Of a stretch of 64,000 nucleotides of DNA, positions 8,168-16,924 are shown piece by piece (within the stretch, counting starts at the first letter, position 1; every line of letters starts with the position of its first letter). The DNA is taken from positions 2,503,501 through 2,567,500 of the forward strand of contig NZ_CP118611.1 of NCBI RefSeq assembly GCF_028993555.1, written 5' to 3'. Made by a program: the position numbers and the translations under genes. Under the pieces are notes generated by a model. The model ran no database searches, had not been told where the DNA came from, and saw only the letters and a program-made list of their open reading frames with translations. The stretch is from Ensifer adhaerens. GTDB lineage: Bacteria; Pseudomonadota; Alphaproteobacteria; Rhizobiales; Rhizobiaceae.

Positions 8168-9451
8168 TCACAGGCCCGAAAGCACGTCGTCGAGCGTCGA
8201 CAGCATCAAATCCGCATTGTCTCGAGCAAACGGCATCGGCGGACGGATTTTTGTCGTGCATTGATGAATGCCGAGCTTGCCCATCAGCACGCCGCGTTCG
8301 CGCATGTCATTGATCACTTTGGTCGCGAGCGCGCTTGCCGGCGTCTTTTCGGCGCGATCGGTGACGAGTTCGGCGCCGAAGAACAGGCCGCTCCCCCTGA
8401 TGTTACCGATCAAGCCATGTTTGTCGGCAAGTCGAGCGAGACCCTCCTTGGCATAGGCTCCGACATTGGCGGCATTCTCGATCAACTTCTCGTCTTTGAT
8501 CACGTCGAGCACCGCCATGGCTGCGGCACAGGAGACCGGATTGCCGCCGAAGGTGTTGAAGTAGCGGAACGCCTTCCTGAAGACGTTGAGTGTCTCGGCG
8601 CCTGCAACGACACCGCCGATCGGGTGGCCGTTGCCCATCGGCTTTCCAAGCGTGACGATGTCGGGCACGAACCCGGCCTTCTGGTGTCCCCACATATGTC
8701 CGCCGGTGCGGCCGAAGCCCGGCTGGACTTCGTCGGCGATCACGAGGCCGCCGGCTTTTCTGACGGCGGCGATAGCGCCGTCGAGGAAGCCCGAGGGCAG
8801 TTCAGCAAAACCTTCGTTGGCGAAGAAGGGATCGATGATCAGCGCAGAGAAACCGTGCGGGCCTTGCTCAAGTGCGGCGATCGCATCTTCCACCTTGGCG
8901 GTGAAGGCCGCGGCAAAGGCGGCACCTGGCTCGCCGCCAAGCGGCCGGTAGCTGTCGGGTGCCGGCACGTGCCGCACATGGCCACCGAAGCCGCCGACCG
9001 GCGGCATGCGGGTCGAAAGCTGCGACACGGCCGCGGTGTTGCCGTGATAGGTGTGGTCGGTGGCGATTACGCCTGTCTTGCCGGTCACGGCCTGGGCCAT
9101 GCGCAGCGCTACGTCGTTCGCCTCGCTGCCGGTGCAGGTCAGGATCGCCGTATCGAGGCTTTCATCGAAGGTGGCGGTCAGCCGCCCGACATAGTCGAGA
9201 ATGCCTTCGTGCAGATAGCGGGTGTGAGTGTTGAGCGTCGAGGCCTGCCTGGCAATCGCCTCGGTCACCCGCGGATGGCAATGGCCGACATGCGGCACAT
9301 TGTTATAGCAGTCGAGATAGCGGCGACCGTCGGCGTCGAAAAGCCAGACACCCTCGCCGCGCACGAGATGCACCGGCTCCTCGTAGAAGAGCGACATGTT
9401 GCGCCCGAGCAGCCGCTCGCGGCGTGCAATCAGATCCGCGTTGTCGGCCAT
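8168..9451 (-). CDS. Class III PLP enzyme of the ethanolamine-phosphate/phosphohydroxylysine phospho-lyase type
   Basis: Fold-type I PLP enzyme, 427 residues, with the PLP lysine K270 in TLGKPMGNGHP and D240 in IADEVQPGFGRTG. The N-terminal blocks CYNNVPHVGHCHP and LNTHTRYLH are the signature of the AGXT2L1/AGXT2L2 branch, whose characterised members are phospho-lyases that release ammonia and phosphate from phosphoethanolamine or 5-phosphohydroxylysine, leaving an aldehyde. It lies between a kinase-like gene and an omega-transaminase. Known bacterial relatives are often fused to the kinase domain; here the two are adjacent separate genes. A true aminotransferase activity remains the alternative. 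Confidence 0.78.
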   Translation of the reverse strand: MADNADLIARRERLLGRNMSLFYEEPVHLVRGEGVWLFDADGRRYLDCYNNVPHVGHCHPRVTEAIARQASTLNTHTRYLHEGILDYVGRLTATFDESLDTAILTCTGSEANDVALRMAQAVTGKTGVIATDHTYHGNTAAVSQLSTRMPPVGGFGGHVRHVPAPDSYRPLGGEPGAAFAAAFTAKVEDAIAALEQGPHGFSALIIDPFFANEGFAELPSGFLDGAIAAVRKAGGLVIADEVQPGFGRTGGHMWGHQKAGFVPDIVTLGKPMGNGHPIGGVVAGAETLNVFRKAFRYFNTFGGNPVSCAAAMAVLDVIKDEKLIENAANVGAYAKEGLARLADKHGLIGNIRGSGLFFGAELVTDRAEKTPASALATKVINDMRERGVLMGKLGIHQCTTKIRPPMPFARDNADLMLSTLDDVLSGL

Positions 9452-9455
9452 ACCC

Positions 9456-10817
9456 TTATCCTCGTGCCGCGGAGAGGCCGGTGTCGAGCGCCGTCAGAAT
9501 GCGGGCGACATCGTTTGCGGTGATGATCAGCGGTGGCGACAGGATGACGTTGGCACCGGAGGTGCGCACCATGACCCCGGCATCATAGGTCACGTCCTGA
9601 ACCTTCTGCACGACGTCCTTCGCCGCGCCGGATTTCTTCTCGCGGTCGGAGACAAGCTCGATCGCACACATCAGCCCCTTGCCGCGCAGGTCGCCAATCA
9701 ATTCGTGCCGGTCCTTCAGCGCTTCGAGACCGGCGATCAGTTCCTCGCCGCGCGCCTTGGCGTTGGCCGCCACGTTCTGCTTGCGCGTTTCCTTCAGCGT
9801 CGCGAGTGCTGCCGCAGCACCGACCGGATGGCCGGAATAGGTGTAGCCGTGGCCGATCGAGCCGGCGGCGGTCTTGTTGCTCTCGAAGACTTGCGCAACC
9901 TTGTCGGCGATCATGACGGCGCCGAAGGGATAGTAGCCGTTGGTGATCGCCTTGGCGGTCGACATGAAATCGGGCTTCACGCCCCAGAGGCGCGAGCCGG
10001 TCCAGGCGCCGGTGCGACCGAAGGCGGTGATCACCTCGTCGGCGATCAGCAGAATGCCGTGACGGTCGCAGATGTCGCGCATCAGCGGCATGAAGTTTTC
10101 GTGCGGCACGATCACGCCGCCGGCACCAAGCACCGGCTCCATGATCAGGGCAGCAATCGTATCGGCCCCCTGGAAGGCGATCTCGTCTTCGAAGAGCCGG
10201 GCGATCGCCTTGGCGATAACGGCGCCATCGGTCGTGTCGAAGGGGTTACGATAGGTGTAGGGCGCCGGCAGATGGTAGACGCCGGGCAAAAGCGGCTCGT
10301 AGTTGCGGCGGAAATTGGCGTTGCCGTTGACGGAGGCTCCGCCGAAATGGGTGCCGTGATAGCCCTTCTTCAGCGCGACGAACTTGGTGCGCTCCGGCTG
10401 GCCATTGAGCTTGTGGTACTGGCGGGCAAGGCGCAGGCAGGTCTCGACGGAGTCCGAGCCGCCCGAGGTAAAGAACGAGCGCGTCAGCCCATCCTCGCGG
10501 AACCATTCGGCGAGCTCGTAGGAAAGCTCGATCAGCGGCGAATTTGTGGTGCCGCGAAAGGTCGAATAATAGGGCAGGTCGTCGAGCTGACGGCGGATCG
10601 CCTCCTTCACCGGTTCGCAGGAATAGCCGAGATTGACGTTCCAGAGCCCGCCAACCGCATCGAGCACCTTCTTGCCGTGGATGTCGACGATCTCGACGCC
10701 TTCGCCGGCATTGATGATGCGCGGCGGCGTCGCCTGCATCTCGGCCGGATGCGCCATCGGATGCCAGAGGTGGCGGGCATTGTTCTCGATGAGGAAGTTG
10801 GTTTCGCGCATGGTCAT
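9456..10817 (-). CDS. Omega-amino acid / amine:pyruvate aminotransferase, class III
   Basis: PLP-dependent transaminase of 453 residues. It has K289 in MSTAKAITNGYYP as the PLP lysine and IADEVITAFGRTG as the cofactor-binding segment. The TSGGSDSVET block and the N-terminal HLWHPM motif are typical of beta-alanine/putrescine:pyruvate and related omega-transaminases. The start chosen overlaps the HAD gene stop as ATGA, with only 4 bases to the next gene, so the two are probably translationally coupled. The substrate is not readable; a diamine, beta-alanine or aminoaldehyde linked to the neighbouring kinase/phospho-lyase pair is inferred. Confidence 0.82.
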   Translation of the reverse strand: MTMRETNFLIENNARHLWHPMAHPAEMQATPPRIINAGEGVEIVDIHGKKVLDAVGGLWNVNLGYSCEPVKEAIRRQLDDLPYYSTFRGTTNSPLIELSYELAEWFREDGLTRSFFTSGGSDSVETCLRLARQYHKLNGQPERTKFVALKKGYHGTHFGGASVNGNANFRRNYEPLLPGVYHLPAPYTYRNPFDTTDGAVIAKAIARLFEDEIAFQGADTIAALIMEPVLGAGGVIVPHENFMPLMRDICDRHGILLIADEVITAFGRTGAWTGSRLWGVKPDFMSTAKAITNGYYPFGAVMIADKVAQVFESNKTAAGSIGHGYTYSGHPVGAAAALATLKETRKQNVAANAKARGEELIAGLEALKDRHELIGDLRGKGLMCAIELVSDREKKSGAAKDVVQKVQDVTYDAGVMVRTSGANVILSPPLIITANDVARILTALDTGLSAARG

Positions 10818-11488
10818 GCTCCTGTCAGTTCGAGGCCGAGCATCTGAAGCGCCCGGGCATAGCTTTCAGCGGGTCGGGTGACGTCGAAATGGACGTGAGG
10901 CAGGCCGACGGCCCGCGCACCCTCGATGTTCTTCAATTGGTCATCCACGAAGACGCAGGCCTCGCTCGGCAAATTGAGCTGGCTCAGCACCAGCTCGTAG
11001 GCGCGCGGATCGGGCTTCAGGATTTGGGTGTAGGTGGCGTCGACGATCGTCTCGAAAAGCTCGATCAGCGGGAAACGCTCGCGGAACGCGACGCCATAGA
11101 AGAGGTCGAGTTCGTTGGAGAGGATCGCAAGGCGGATACCGGCCCTGTGGGCGGTGAGGATCGCTGCGCGTGCTTCCGGGCGGAGCACCAGTTCCGGTTC
11201 GGCTCCGCGGGCGCGTTGCACGAAGGTCTTCATGTCGGTCCAGTCCTCGCCGAGCAGGTGCCCGACCTCGCGTGTGCGCGTCGTCCAGTAGTCCCGCTCG
11301 GTGATCTCGCGCCGCTGCATGGCAGCCCAGAGCGGATCGGTCGCTGGGTCGAAAGGGCCGCGCCATGTGAGCGTGCCGGGCTGAAGCCCGAGCGCGCGCT
11401 CGGTGACGTCGTGGGTCTCAAACAGCGTGCGGGTGACGACGCCGCCGAAATCGAGGATCAGCGCCTTGTCGGTCATGGTGGTCGTCAT
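10814..11488 (-). CDS. HAD-superfamily hydrolase (subfamily IA)
   Basis: Phosphatase-like hydrolase of 224 residues. Motif I is LILDFGGVV with nucleophile D13; the usual second Asp of motif I is replaced by Gly, as in many epoxide-hydrolase-N-like and haloacid dehalogenase-like members. Motif II is ILSNE, the conserved lysine is in LKPDPRAY and motif IV is VFVDDQ. A four-helix cap is expected between residues 20 and 85. The gene overlaps both neighbours by 4 bases, so it belongs firmly to the operon with the transaminases and the Tm-1-like gene. Removing a phosphate from an intermediate is a plausible role. Confidence 0.75.
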   Translation of the reverse strand: MTTTMTDKALILDFGGVVTRTLFETHDVTERALGLQPGTLTWRGPFDPATDPLWAAMQRREITERDYWTTRTREVGHLLGEDWTDMKTFVQRARGAEPELVLRPEARAAILTAHRAGIRLAILSNELDLFYGVAFRERFPLIELFETIVDATYTQILKPDPRAYELVLSQLNLPSEACVFVDDQLKNIEGARAVGLPHVHFDVTRPAESYARALQMLGLELTGA

Positions 11489-12738
11489 GGCCGGCCCTCG
11501 GGCACGATGCCGCGCGCCACCCAGTCGTCGAAGATCGCGAGGGCTGCCTTCGAGAATTCCGGGGCGTTGATGTGGTTGTCGACTTCGTGCAGGGCGACGC
11601 GTTCCGGGATCTGCCGGCGCATCTCGCCAACGAAAGCGTCGAGCGCTTCGGGCTCATGCAAGGGCTCGCCCGGCTGGTCCCATTCCTGGATGCCCCGAAG
11701 CGGCAGGATGAAGGCGACCTCGGCGCTGCTATCCCTGAGCTTGCTGCCGATCACGCGCGCGATCTCGCGCCGCCCTTCGGACGATGTGGTCACCGAGCCG
11801 AGCAGCCGATTGTGGGCGTGGTAGGGGCGGTCGGCAAAGGCTTCCGGGACAGGCTGCCAGGCCGGCAGGTCGACCATATCGACCGCACCGGGCGCCACGA
11901 TCTGCGGAATACCGGATCGCCCGGCATTCTCCAGACGGTCGGGCCCTGACGTCACAACGGTACCATGATGATGGTTGCTGACCTCCTGGATGCAGAAGTC
12001 GAAGACGGCGGTAAAACCCTTCTGCGCGGCGATCGCCTCGAAGGCGCGTCCGCCCATGCCGGTCGCGTGGAAGACGGCGACGTCATAACCCCGGCGTTCC
12101 AGTTCCGGCTTCAGGTACTTCATGTATCTGAGGCAGCTCGAGCCGAGCGAGGTCATGCCGATCAGCGGTCGCGATCCGTCCGGCTTCGTGCCGAAGCGGG
12201 CAGCACCCACGACCGCGCCGCAGGCCTGCGAGAGCACCGAACGGCAGATGCCGTTGAGGCCGTAGAGACCACCGGCCCAAAGGATCATCATCAGGTCCGG
12301 CGCAATGCGTTCCGGCGGCAGCAGGTGCGAGTAGGCGATGGTCGAGACGATGAATTTCGGCACGCCGAGCGGCAGTGCTGCGGCGACGTCGAGCGCCAGA
12401 TCGGTGCCCATCGAGCCGCCAAGGATGATGACGCCATCGGCCTGGCCGGCCTCGTAAAGCGAGCGGGTGAGGGTAGCGGCACCGGCCGCCATCAGCGCCA
12501 TGGCGCTATGCTCGTCGCCGCTTGCCGCAATCGCTTCGATGGTGACACCGGCGGCGTCGGCAATGTCATGACGGGAATATTCCGGCTGATAGGGTGGATC
12601 GCCGAGAATGCTGACATCCATCATCACGGGCAGTCCGCCGGCTTCGCGGATGACGGACGCCATGAACTGGAGTTCGTCGCATTTGGTGTCTCCCGTACCC
12701 ACGACGAGGATGTTGGGGAGACGGTTCATTGCATTCAT
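11485..12738 (-). CDS. Tm-1-like ATP-binding domain protein (UPF0261 family)
   Basis: The 417-residue protein belongs to the UPF0261/Tm-1-like family, whose plant member Tm-1 binds ATP. The opening NILVVGTGDTKCDELQFM and the central GGSMGTDLALDVAAALPLG block are typical, as is the VFHATGMGGRAFE segment near residue 225. In bacteria this family often adjoins a TIM-barrel PEP-hydrolase-like gene, which is missing here. Its start is at the IclR gene stop (1-base overlap), and it overlaps the HAD gene by 4 bases. No enzymatic role is established for the family; involvement in the adjoining amine pathway is guessed from context only. Confidence 0.8.
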   Translation of the reverse strand: MNAMNRLPNILVVGTGDTKCDELQFMASVIREAGGLPVMMDVSILGDPPYQPEYSRHDIADAAGVTIEAIAASGDEHSAMALMAAGAATLTRSLYEAGQADGVIILGGSMGTDLALDVAAALPLGVPKFIVSTIAYSHLLPPERIAPDLMMILWAGGLYGLNGICRSVLSQACGAVVGAARFGTKPDGSRPLIGMTSLGSSCLRYMKYLKPELERRGYDVAVFHATGMGGRAFEAIAAQKGFTAVFDFCIQEVSNHHHGTVVTSGPDRLENAGRSGIPQIVAPGAVDMVDLPAWQPVPEAFADRPYHAHNRLLGSVTTSSEGRREIARVIGSKLRDSSAEVAFILPLRGIQEWDQPGEPLHEPEALDAFVGEMRRQIPERVALHEVDNHINAPEFSKAALAIFDDWVARGIVPEGRP

Positions 12739-13520
12739 CAGCCGGCCCTCCTTGCCAGCGGATCGGCAGCAACCTGCTCCAACCCGAAAAGTCTTTCGGA
12801 AATGCGCCGCGCCGTGGCCATGACGGCACGACCCATCTGCTCCACCGTCTCCTTTTCCGCGCGCGTCGCAGGCGCTGCGACGGCGATGGCCCCAACCGGT
12901 AGGCTGCCCGGCGCGCGGATCGGCGCGGCGACGCTGACGACACCGGTTTCAAGCCCGTGATGACAGATCGAGTAACCGCGCCGCAGGGTTTCGCCGAGCG
13001 TCTGGCGCAGGGCTGCCGGGTCGGTCAGCGTGTGATCGGTGAACGCCTTCAGTGGCGCCGACAGGGCTGCGTCGATGTCCTTCTGCGGGCAGAAGGCAAG
13101 AAAGCCGAGGCCGGATGCAGTCGCATGGAAGGGCAGGATGCTGCCGACATCGACGATGACCCGGTGCGCCCGCTGCGAGTCTTCCACATGGATGGTCGAG
13201 AGCCGTCCCGCTGCGTGTTCAGAAAGATGGACCGTCTCGCCGGTGAGGTTTGCCAGTTCCCGGGCGAAGGGCGTCGCAACGCTCAGATAGGGAAAACGCG
13301 TCTCGCGGATGCGGGCAAGGCGCACCGGTGCACCGCCGAGGCGATAGCGCCGCGTTTCCGGATCCTGTTCGACGAAACCGTGTTTTTCCAGTTCGACCAG
13401 AAAGCGCCGCGTGGTCGCCTTGTCCAGCGCGCAATGCCTGGCGATGTCGCTCAAACCCGCTTCCTTCTCCAGGCGCGAGATCGTGTCGAGCAAGGTCAGG
13501 GCCTTACCGATGGTGCTCAT
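12738..13520 (-). CDS. IclR-family transcriptional regulator
   Basis: N-terminal winged helix-turn-helix (about 4-65, with GLSDIARHCALDKATTRRFL as the recognition region) followed by the IclR effector domain (about 80-250). The domain shows the LGFLAFCP and STGYSICHHG-like blocks in the form RRGYSICHHGLETG. The length of 260 residues is normal. It is the first gene of the leftward operon and faces the divergent permease gene across a 300-base region that holds a perfect GGTTCA-N5-TGAACC palindrome. Control of both transcription units, with an amine or amino acid as effector, is inferred. Confidence 0.88.
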   Translation of the reverse strand: MSTIGKALTLLDTISRLEKEAGLSDIARHCALDKATTRRFLVELEKHGFVEQDPETRRYRLGGAPVRLARIRETRFPYLSVATPFARELANLTGETVHLSEHAAGRLSTIHVEDSQRAHRVIVDVGSILPFHATASGLGFLAFCPQKDIDAALSAPLKAFTDHTLTDPAALRQTLGETLRRGYSICHHGLETGVVSVAAPIRAPGSLPVGAIAVAAPATRAEKETVEQMGRAVMATARRISERLFGLEQVAADPLARRAG

Positions 13521-13674
13521 CCATTCCTCCTCGTTGAGCGCCGTCGCAAGTCATCTCCGCCTGTTCCCGTTATGGGGCGGTGCGTCCGCCCTCATTGTCT
13601 CAGGTCGAGATACTTAACATGCGAAATAACTTGACAGGGCCGAGCGCAATTTGCAAGTCTATATTTGAAGCTAA

Positions 13675-13691
13675 GGTTCACATATTGAACC
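13675..13691. promoter_or_regulatory. Palindrome GGTTCA-N5-TGAACC, candidate IclR operator
   Basis: Perfect 6-base inverted repeat with 5-base spacer in the divergent region. IclR-family regulators commonly bind palindromes of similar size close to their own gene, which makes this the best operator candidate for the regulator at 12738-13520. Confidence 0.5.
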
Positions 13692-13753
13692 GAAAGACTT
13701 GCGCGGCCAAGATAAAAAGCAAAACCCCGTGCCCTAGTCCCGCTTCAGGGAGC

Positions 13754-13782
13754 TTGCCGCTGGAGAGAAGGACCAGCGGCAA
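13754..13782 (+). promoter_or_regulatory. Leader stem-loop upstream of the permease gene
   Basis: Perfect 10-base stem TTGCCGCTGG / CCAGCGGCAA with a 9-base loop, ending 38 bases before the permease start and just upstream of its ribosome site GGGGAGCTAAAGGA. There is no T-run, so it is more likely a leader structure or stability element than a terminator. Confidence 0.4.
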
Positions 13783-13820
13783 CAAAAGGCGTCATCGCCA
13801 ACAAGGGGAGCTAAAGGACT

Positions 13821-15272
13821 ATGGACAATTCATCTGCGCCCGTGACCGGCGCGAACCAGTTGCGCAAGAACGCCCTTGGCGTCGGCGCGGTCACCTTTCT
13901 CGTCGTATCCGCTGCCGCACCGCTGACCGCGGTCGCCGGCGGCGTGCCGCTGTCGATGATGCTTGGCAATGGCGCCGGCATTCCCGGCACCTTCCTGCTC
14001 GTGACGCTGATCCTGCTGTTGTTTTCGGTCGGCTATGTCGCGATGGCCCGGCACATCCGCAATGCCGGCGCCTTTTACGCCTACACGGCCCAGGGCCTCG
14101 GCGGGCTGATGGGTGGTGCAGCGGCGATGATCGCCATCCTTGCCTATAACGCCATGCAGATCGGCGTTTTCGGCCTCTTCGGCGCCGCAACGGCAGGGCT
14201 TTTCGCCGGCTTCGGGATCGATCTGCCCTGGTGGGTCTGGACCTTTGTCGGCATCGCCATCGTCGGTGTGCTCGGCTACCGTCGCGTCGATCTCTCCGCC
14301 AAGGTGCTGACGGTTCTCGTCATCCTTGAATATCTCGTCGTGCTCGTCATCGACGTGGCGATCCTCGCCAAGGGCGGCGACAGCGGGCTGACCGCGGTGT
14401 CGTTCACGCCGTCGGCCGTCCTTTCCGGCTCTCCGTCGATCGGCATTCTCTTCTGCTTTGCCGCCTTCATTGGTTTCGAGGCGACGACGATCTACAGCGA
14501 AGAGGCGCGCGAGCCTCACAAGACCGTGCCGCGCGCGACCTATATCTCGGTCCTCATCATCGGCATCTTCTACATGTTCACCTCCTGGCTGATGGTCAAC
14601 GCCGCCGGTGCCGACAAGCTGGTGCCGGAATTGCAGGGCCTTGCCGATCCGACCACCTTCCTCTTTGGCCTTGCCGAGCGCTATGCCGGTGGCTGGCTGC
14701 CACCGCTGATGAACGTGCTCTTCGTCACCAGCCTCTTTGCCGGCGTCCTGGCGTTCCACAATGGTGTCGCCCGCTATCTCTATGTCGCCGGCCGCGAGCG
14801 GTTGCTGCCTGCCTCGATCGGCGTCACCCATCCGGTCTATCACAGCCCGCATGTCGGCTCGCTGATCCAGACCGTCATTGCCGTCCTCGTCGTCGCGCTG
14901 TTTGCGGCAACGGGACAGGACCCGGTGCTGGCGCTGTTTTCGTGGCTGACCAACGTCGGTACGCTTGCGGTCATGACGCTGATGGCCTTCACCGCCTTTG
15001 CGATCGTCGCCTTCTTCGGCCGCAATCCCGGCCTCGAACGCAACCCGCTGGTTACCAAGATTATTCCTGTTGTCACCGGGCTGATCCTTGTTGCCGTCAT
15101 CATCGCGATTGCGGTCAACTTTGGCGATCTCGCCGGCGCCTCCGGCATGCTCGCCGTGTTGCTGCCGGGGCTGGTCGTGATCTTCGGCGTGATCGGTCTG
15201 GCGCTTGCGGCATCGTTGAAATCGGGCAACCCGCTCGAATTCGCCCGCCTTGGCGCCGGACAGGAGATCTGA
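13821..15272 (+). CDS. APC-superfamily amino acid/amine permease
   Basis: Inner-membrane transporter of 483 residues with about 12 hydrophobic segments. The N-terminal GAVTFLVVSAAAPLTAVAGG block matches the APC-family first helix with its unwound Gly-rich part, and SIGILFCFAAFIGFEATTIYSEEAREP is the conserved TM6 and following loop, split here as FAAFIGFEATTIYSEEA. It is the first gene of the rightward unit, divergent from the IclR gene, and is followed by an aldehyde dehydrogenase. Uptake of the amine or amino acid processed by the kinase, phospho-lyase and dehydrogenase is the natural inference. Confidence 0.85.
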   Translation: MDNSSAPVTGANQLRKNALGVGAVTFLVVSAAAPLTAVAGGVPLSMMLGNGAGIPGTFLLVTLILLLFSVGYVAMARHIRNAGAFYAYTAQGLGGLMGGAAAMIAILAYNAMQIGVFGLFGAATAGLFAGFGIDLPWWVWTFVGIAIVGVLGYRRVDLSAKVLTVLVILEYLVVLVIDVAILAKGGDSGLTAVSFTPSAVLSGSPSIGILFCFAAFIGFEATTIYSEEAREPHKTVPRATYISVLIIGIFYMFTSWLMVNAAGADKLVPELQGLADPTTFLFGLAERYAGGWLPPLMNVLFVTSLFAGVLAFHNGVARYLYVAGRERLLPASIGVTHPVYHSPHVGSLIQTVIAVLVVALFAATGQDPVLALFSWLTNVGTLAVMTLMAFTAFAIVAFFGRNPGLERNPLVTKIIPVVTGLILVAVIIAIAVNFGDLAGASGMLAVLLPGLVVIFGVIGLALAASLKSGNPLEFARLGAGQEI

Positions 15273-15381
15273 TCGCAGGCTTGCAGGTCCCGGAAGCGGA
15301 ATTCCGGGAACTGCGGAATCGCCAGGAAGGAGGGATGGCGGGATTTCCGCCGTCCCCGCAAGCCAAACGGGACCGTACATC

Positions 15382-16860
15382 ATGCAGGACAAGATCGACC
15401 AGTTGCGAAGCCTTCCCGTCGCCGGGCAGAAGCTGTTCATCGGTGGCCGCTGGCAGGAGAGCCTCTCCCGCGAAACGCTCGATGTCGTGTCGCCGATCGA
15501 CGGCAGCCATCTGACGACGATTGCCGACGCGGGTGCTGCCGACGTTGATGCAGCCGTCCGGGCGGCCCGCACCGCCTTCGATAAAGGAAGCTGGTCGAAG
15601 GCGGCACCCGCAGTGCGCAAGAAGGTGCTGACGCGCATTGCCGAGATCATCGAAGCGCAGGCGCTGGAGCTTGCCGTGCTCGGCGTGCGCGATAATGGCA
15701 CTGAAATTTCGATGGCACTGAAGGCGGAGCCCGGCAGTGCCGCGGGTACCTTCCGCTACTATGCCGAGGCGCTCGACAAGGTCTATGGCGAGATCGCTCC
15801 GACGGCCGAAAACATTCTTGGCCTGGTGCACCGCGAGCCGATCGGCGTGGTCGCGGCGATCGTTCCCTGGAATTTCCCGCTGATGATCGGCGCCTGGAAG
15901 ATCGCGCCGGCGCTTGCGGCCGGCAACTCCGTCGTGTTGAAACCCGCCGAAGGCGCGTCGCTCAGCCTGCTCAGGCTCGCCGAAATCTGCGCCGAGGCCG
16001 GTCTGCCGGAAGGCGTCCTGAATGTCGTGACCGGCCGAGGCGCCACCACCGGCGAGGCGATCGGGCTGCACGGCGATATCGACGTGCTTGCCTTCACCGG
16101 CTCCGGCGGCGTCGGCCGGCGGCTGCTTGAATACTCCGCGCGCTCGAACCTCAAGCGCGTCTACCTCGAACTCGGCGGCAAGTCGCCGAACATCGTCTTT
16201 GCCGATGCGCCCGACCTCGACCAGGCCGCGCGCATTTCCGCCTATGGCATCTTCCGCAACTCCGGCCAGGTTTGCGTTGCCGGCTCAAGGCTGCTGGTCG
16301 AGCGCTCAATCCACGAAGCCTTCGCCGAGAATGTGGCCGCGATCGCAGCGTCGATGAAGGTCGGCGACCCCCTGCTGTTGACGACCGAGGCTGGCGCGAT
16401 TTCGAGCGAAGTCCAGCTCCAGAAAAACCTCGAATTCGCTCGCAGTGCCGAGGCGGAAGGCGCGCGGTTACGCTTCGGTGGCAAACGCATTCTTGAAGAG
16501 ACTGGCGGCTCCTACATGCAGCCGACTGTTTTCGATGTTGAGCCGGAGATGAAACTGGCGAAGGAAGAGGTCTTCGGTCCTGTGCTGGCGATCATTCCCT
16601 TCGACGACGAGGCCGAGGCGCTGAGAATTGCCAATGCGACCGACTACGGCCTGGCCTCGGCCGTCTGGACTGCAAACCTCTCGCGGGCGCACCGGATGGT
16701 GCGCGGCATCCGTGCCGGCGTCGTGCACGTCAACACCTATGGCGGCGCCGACAACACGGTGCCGCTCGGCGGCGTCAGGCAATCCGGCAACGGCCACGAC
16801 AAGTCGCTGCATGCGCTCGACAAATATACCGATCTGAAGACGGCCTGGATCCAGCTTTAA
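15382..16860 (+). CDS. Aldehyde dehydrogenase (PuuC-like)
   Basis: NAD(P)-dependent aldehyde dehydrogenase of 492 residues, with N164 in VPWNFP, E263 in LELGGKSPN and catalytic C298 in NSGQVCVAGS. I use the ATG at 15382; an earlier in-frame start at 15250 would overlap the permease gene. An imperfect hairpin (about 15332-15354) lies in the 109-base gap after the permease. The sequence resembles gamma-glutamyl-aminobutyraldehyde and betaine-aldehyde-type enzymes. Given the neighbours it probably oxidises the aldehyde released by the phospho-lyase or transaminase. Confidence 0.85.
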   Translation: MQDKIDQLRSLPVAGQKLFIGGRWQESLSRETLDVVSPIDGSHLTTIADAGAADVDAAVRAARTAFDKGSWSKAAPAVRKKVLTRIAEIIEAQALELAVLGVRDNGTEISMALKAEPGSAAGTFRYYAEALDKVYGEIAPTAENILGLVHREPIGVVAAIVPWNFPLMIGAWKIAPALAAGNSVVLKPAEGASLSLLRLAEICAEAGLPEGVLNVVTGRGATTGEAIGLHGDIDVLAFTGSGGVGRRLLEYSARSNLKRVYLELGGKSPNIVFADAPDLDQAARISAYGIFRNSGQVCVAGSRLLVERSIHEAFAENVAAIAASMKVGDPLLLTTEAGAISSEVQLQKNLEFARSAEAEGARLRFGGKRILEETGGSYMQPTVFDVEPEMKLAKEEVFGPVLAIIPFDDEAEALRIANATDYGLASAVWTANLSRAHRMVRGIRAGVVHVNTYGGADNTVPLGGVRQSGNGHDKSLHALDKYTDLKTAWIQL

Positions 16861-16924
16861 GGTCAAATGACCCTCGGCCTTCGACGGACGCCGAAGTTCG
16901 CCAGGATGCGATCTCGGCGCAGGC

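Larger units (their letters stand above)
13521..13820. other. Divergent intergenic region between iclR-type gene and permease
   Basis: No gene is visible in these 300 bases. They are AT-richer than the surroundings between 13605 and 13735, contain TTGACA at 13631-13636 and an AT-rich TCTATATTTG stretch without a convincing 17-base spacing, the palindrome at 13675-13691 and a stem-loop at 13754-13782. Confidence 0.6.

Noticed and set aside
13830..15701. 623-codon open frame on the minus strand opposite the permease gene
   Set aside because: It is highly charged and repetitive in composition, the typical mirror of a hydrophobic membrane protein on the other strand.
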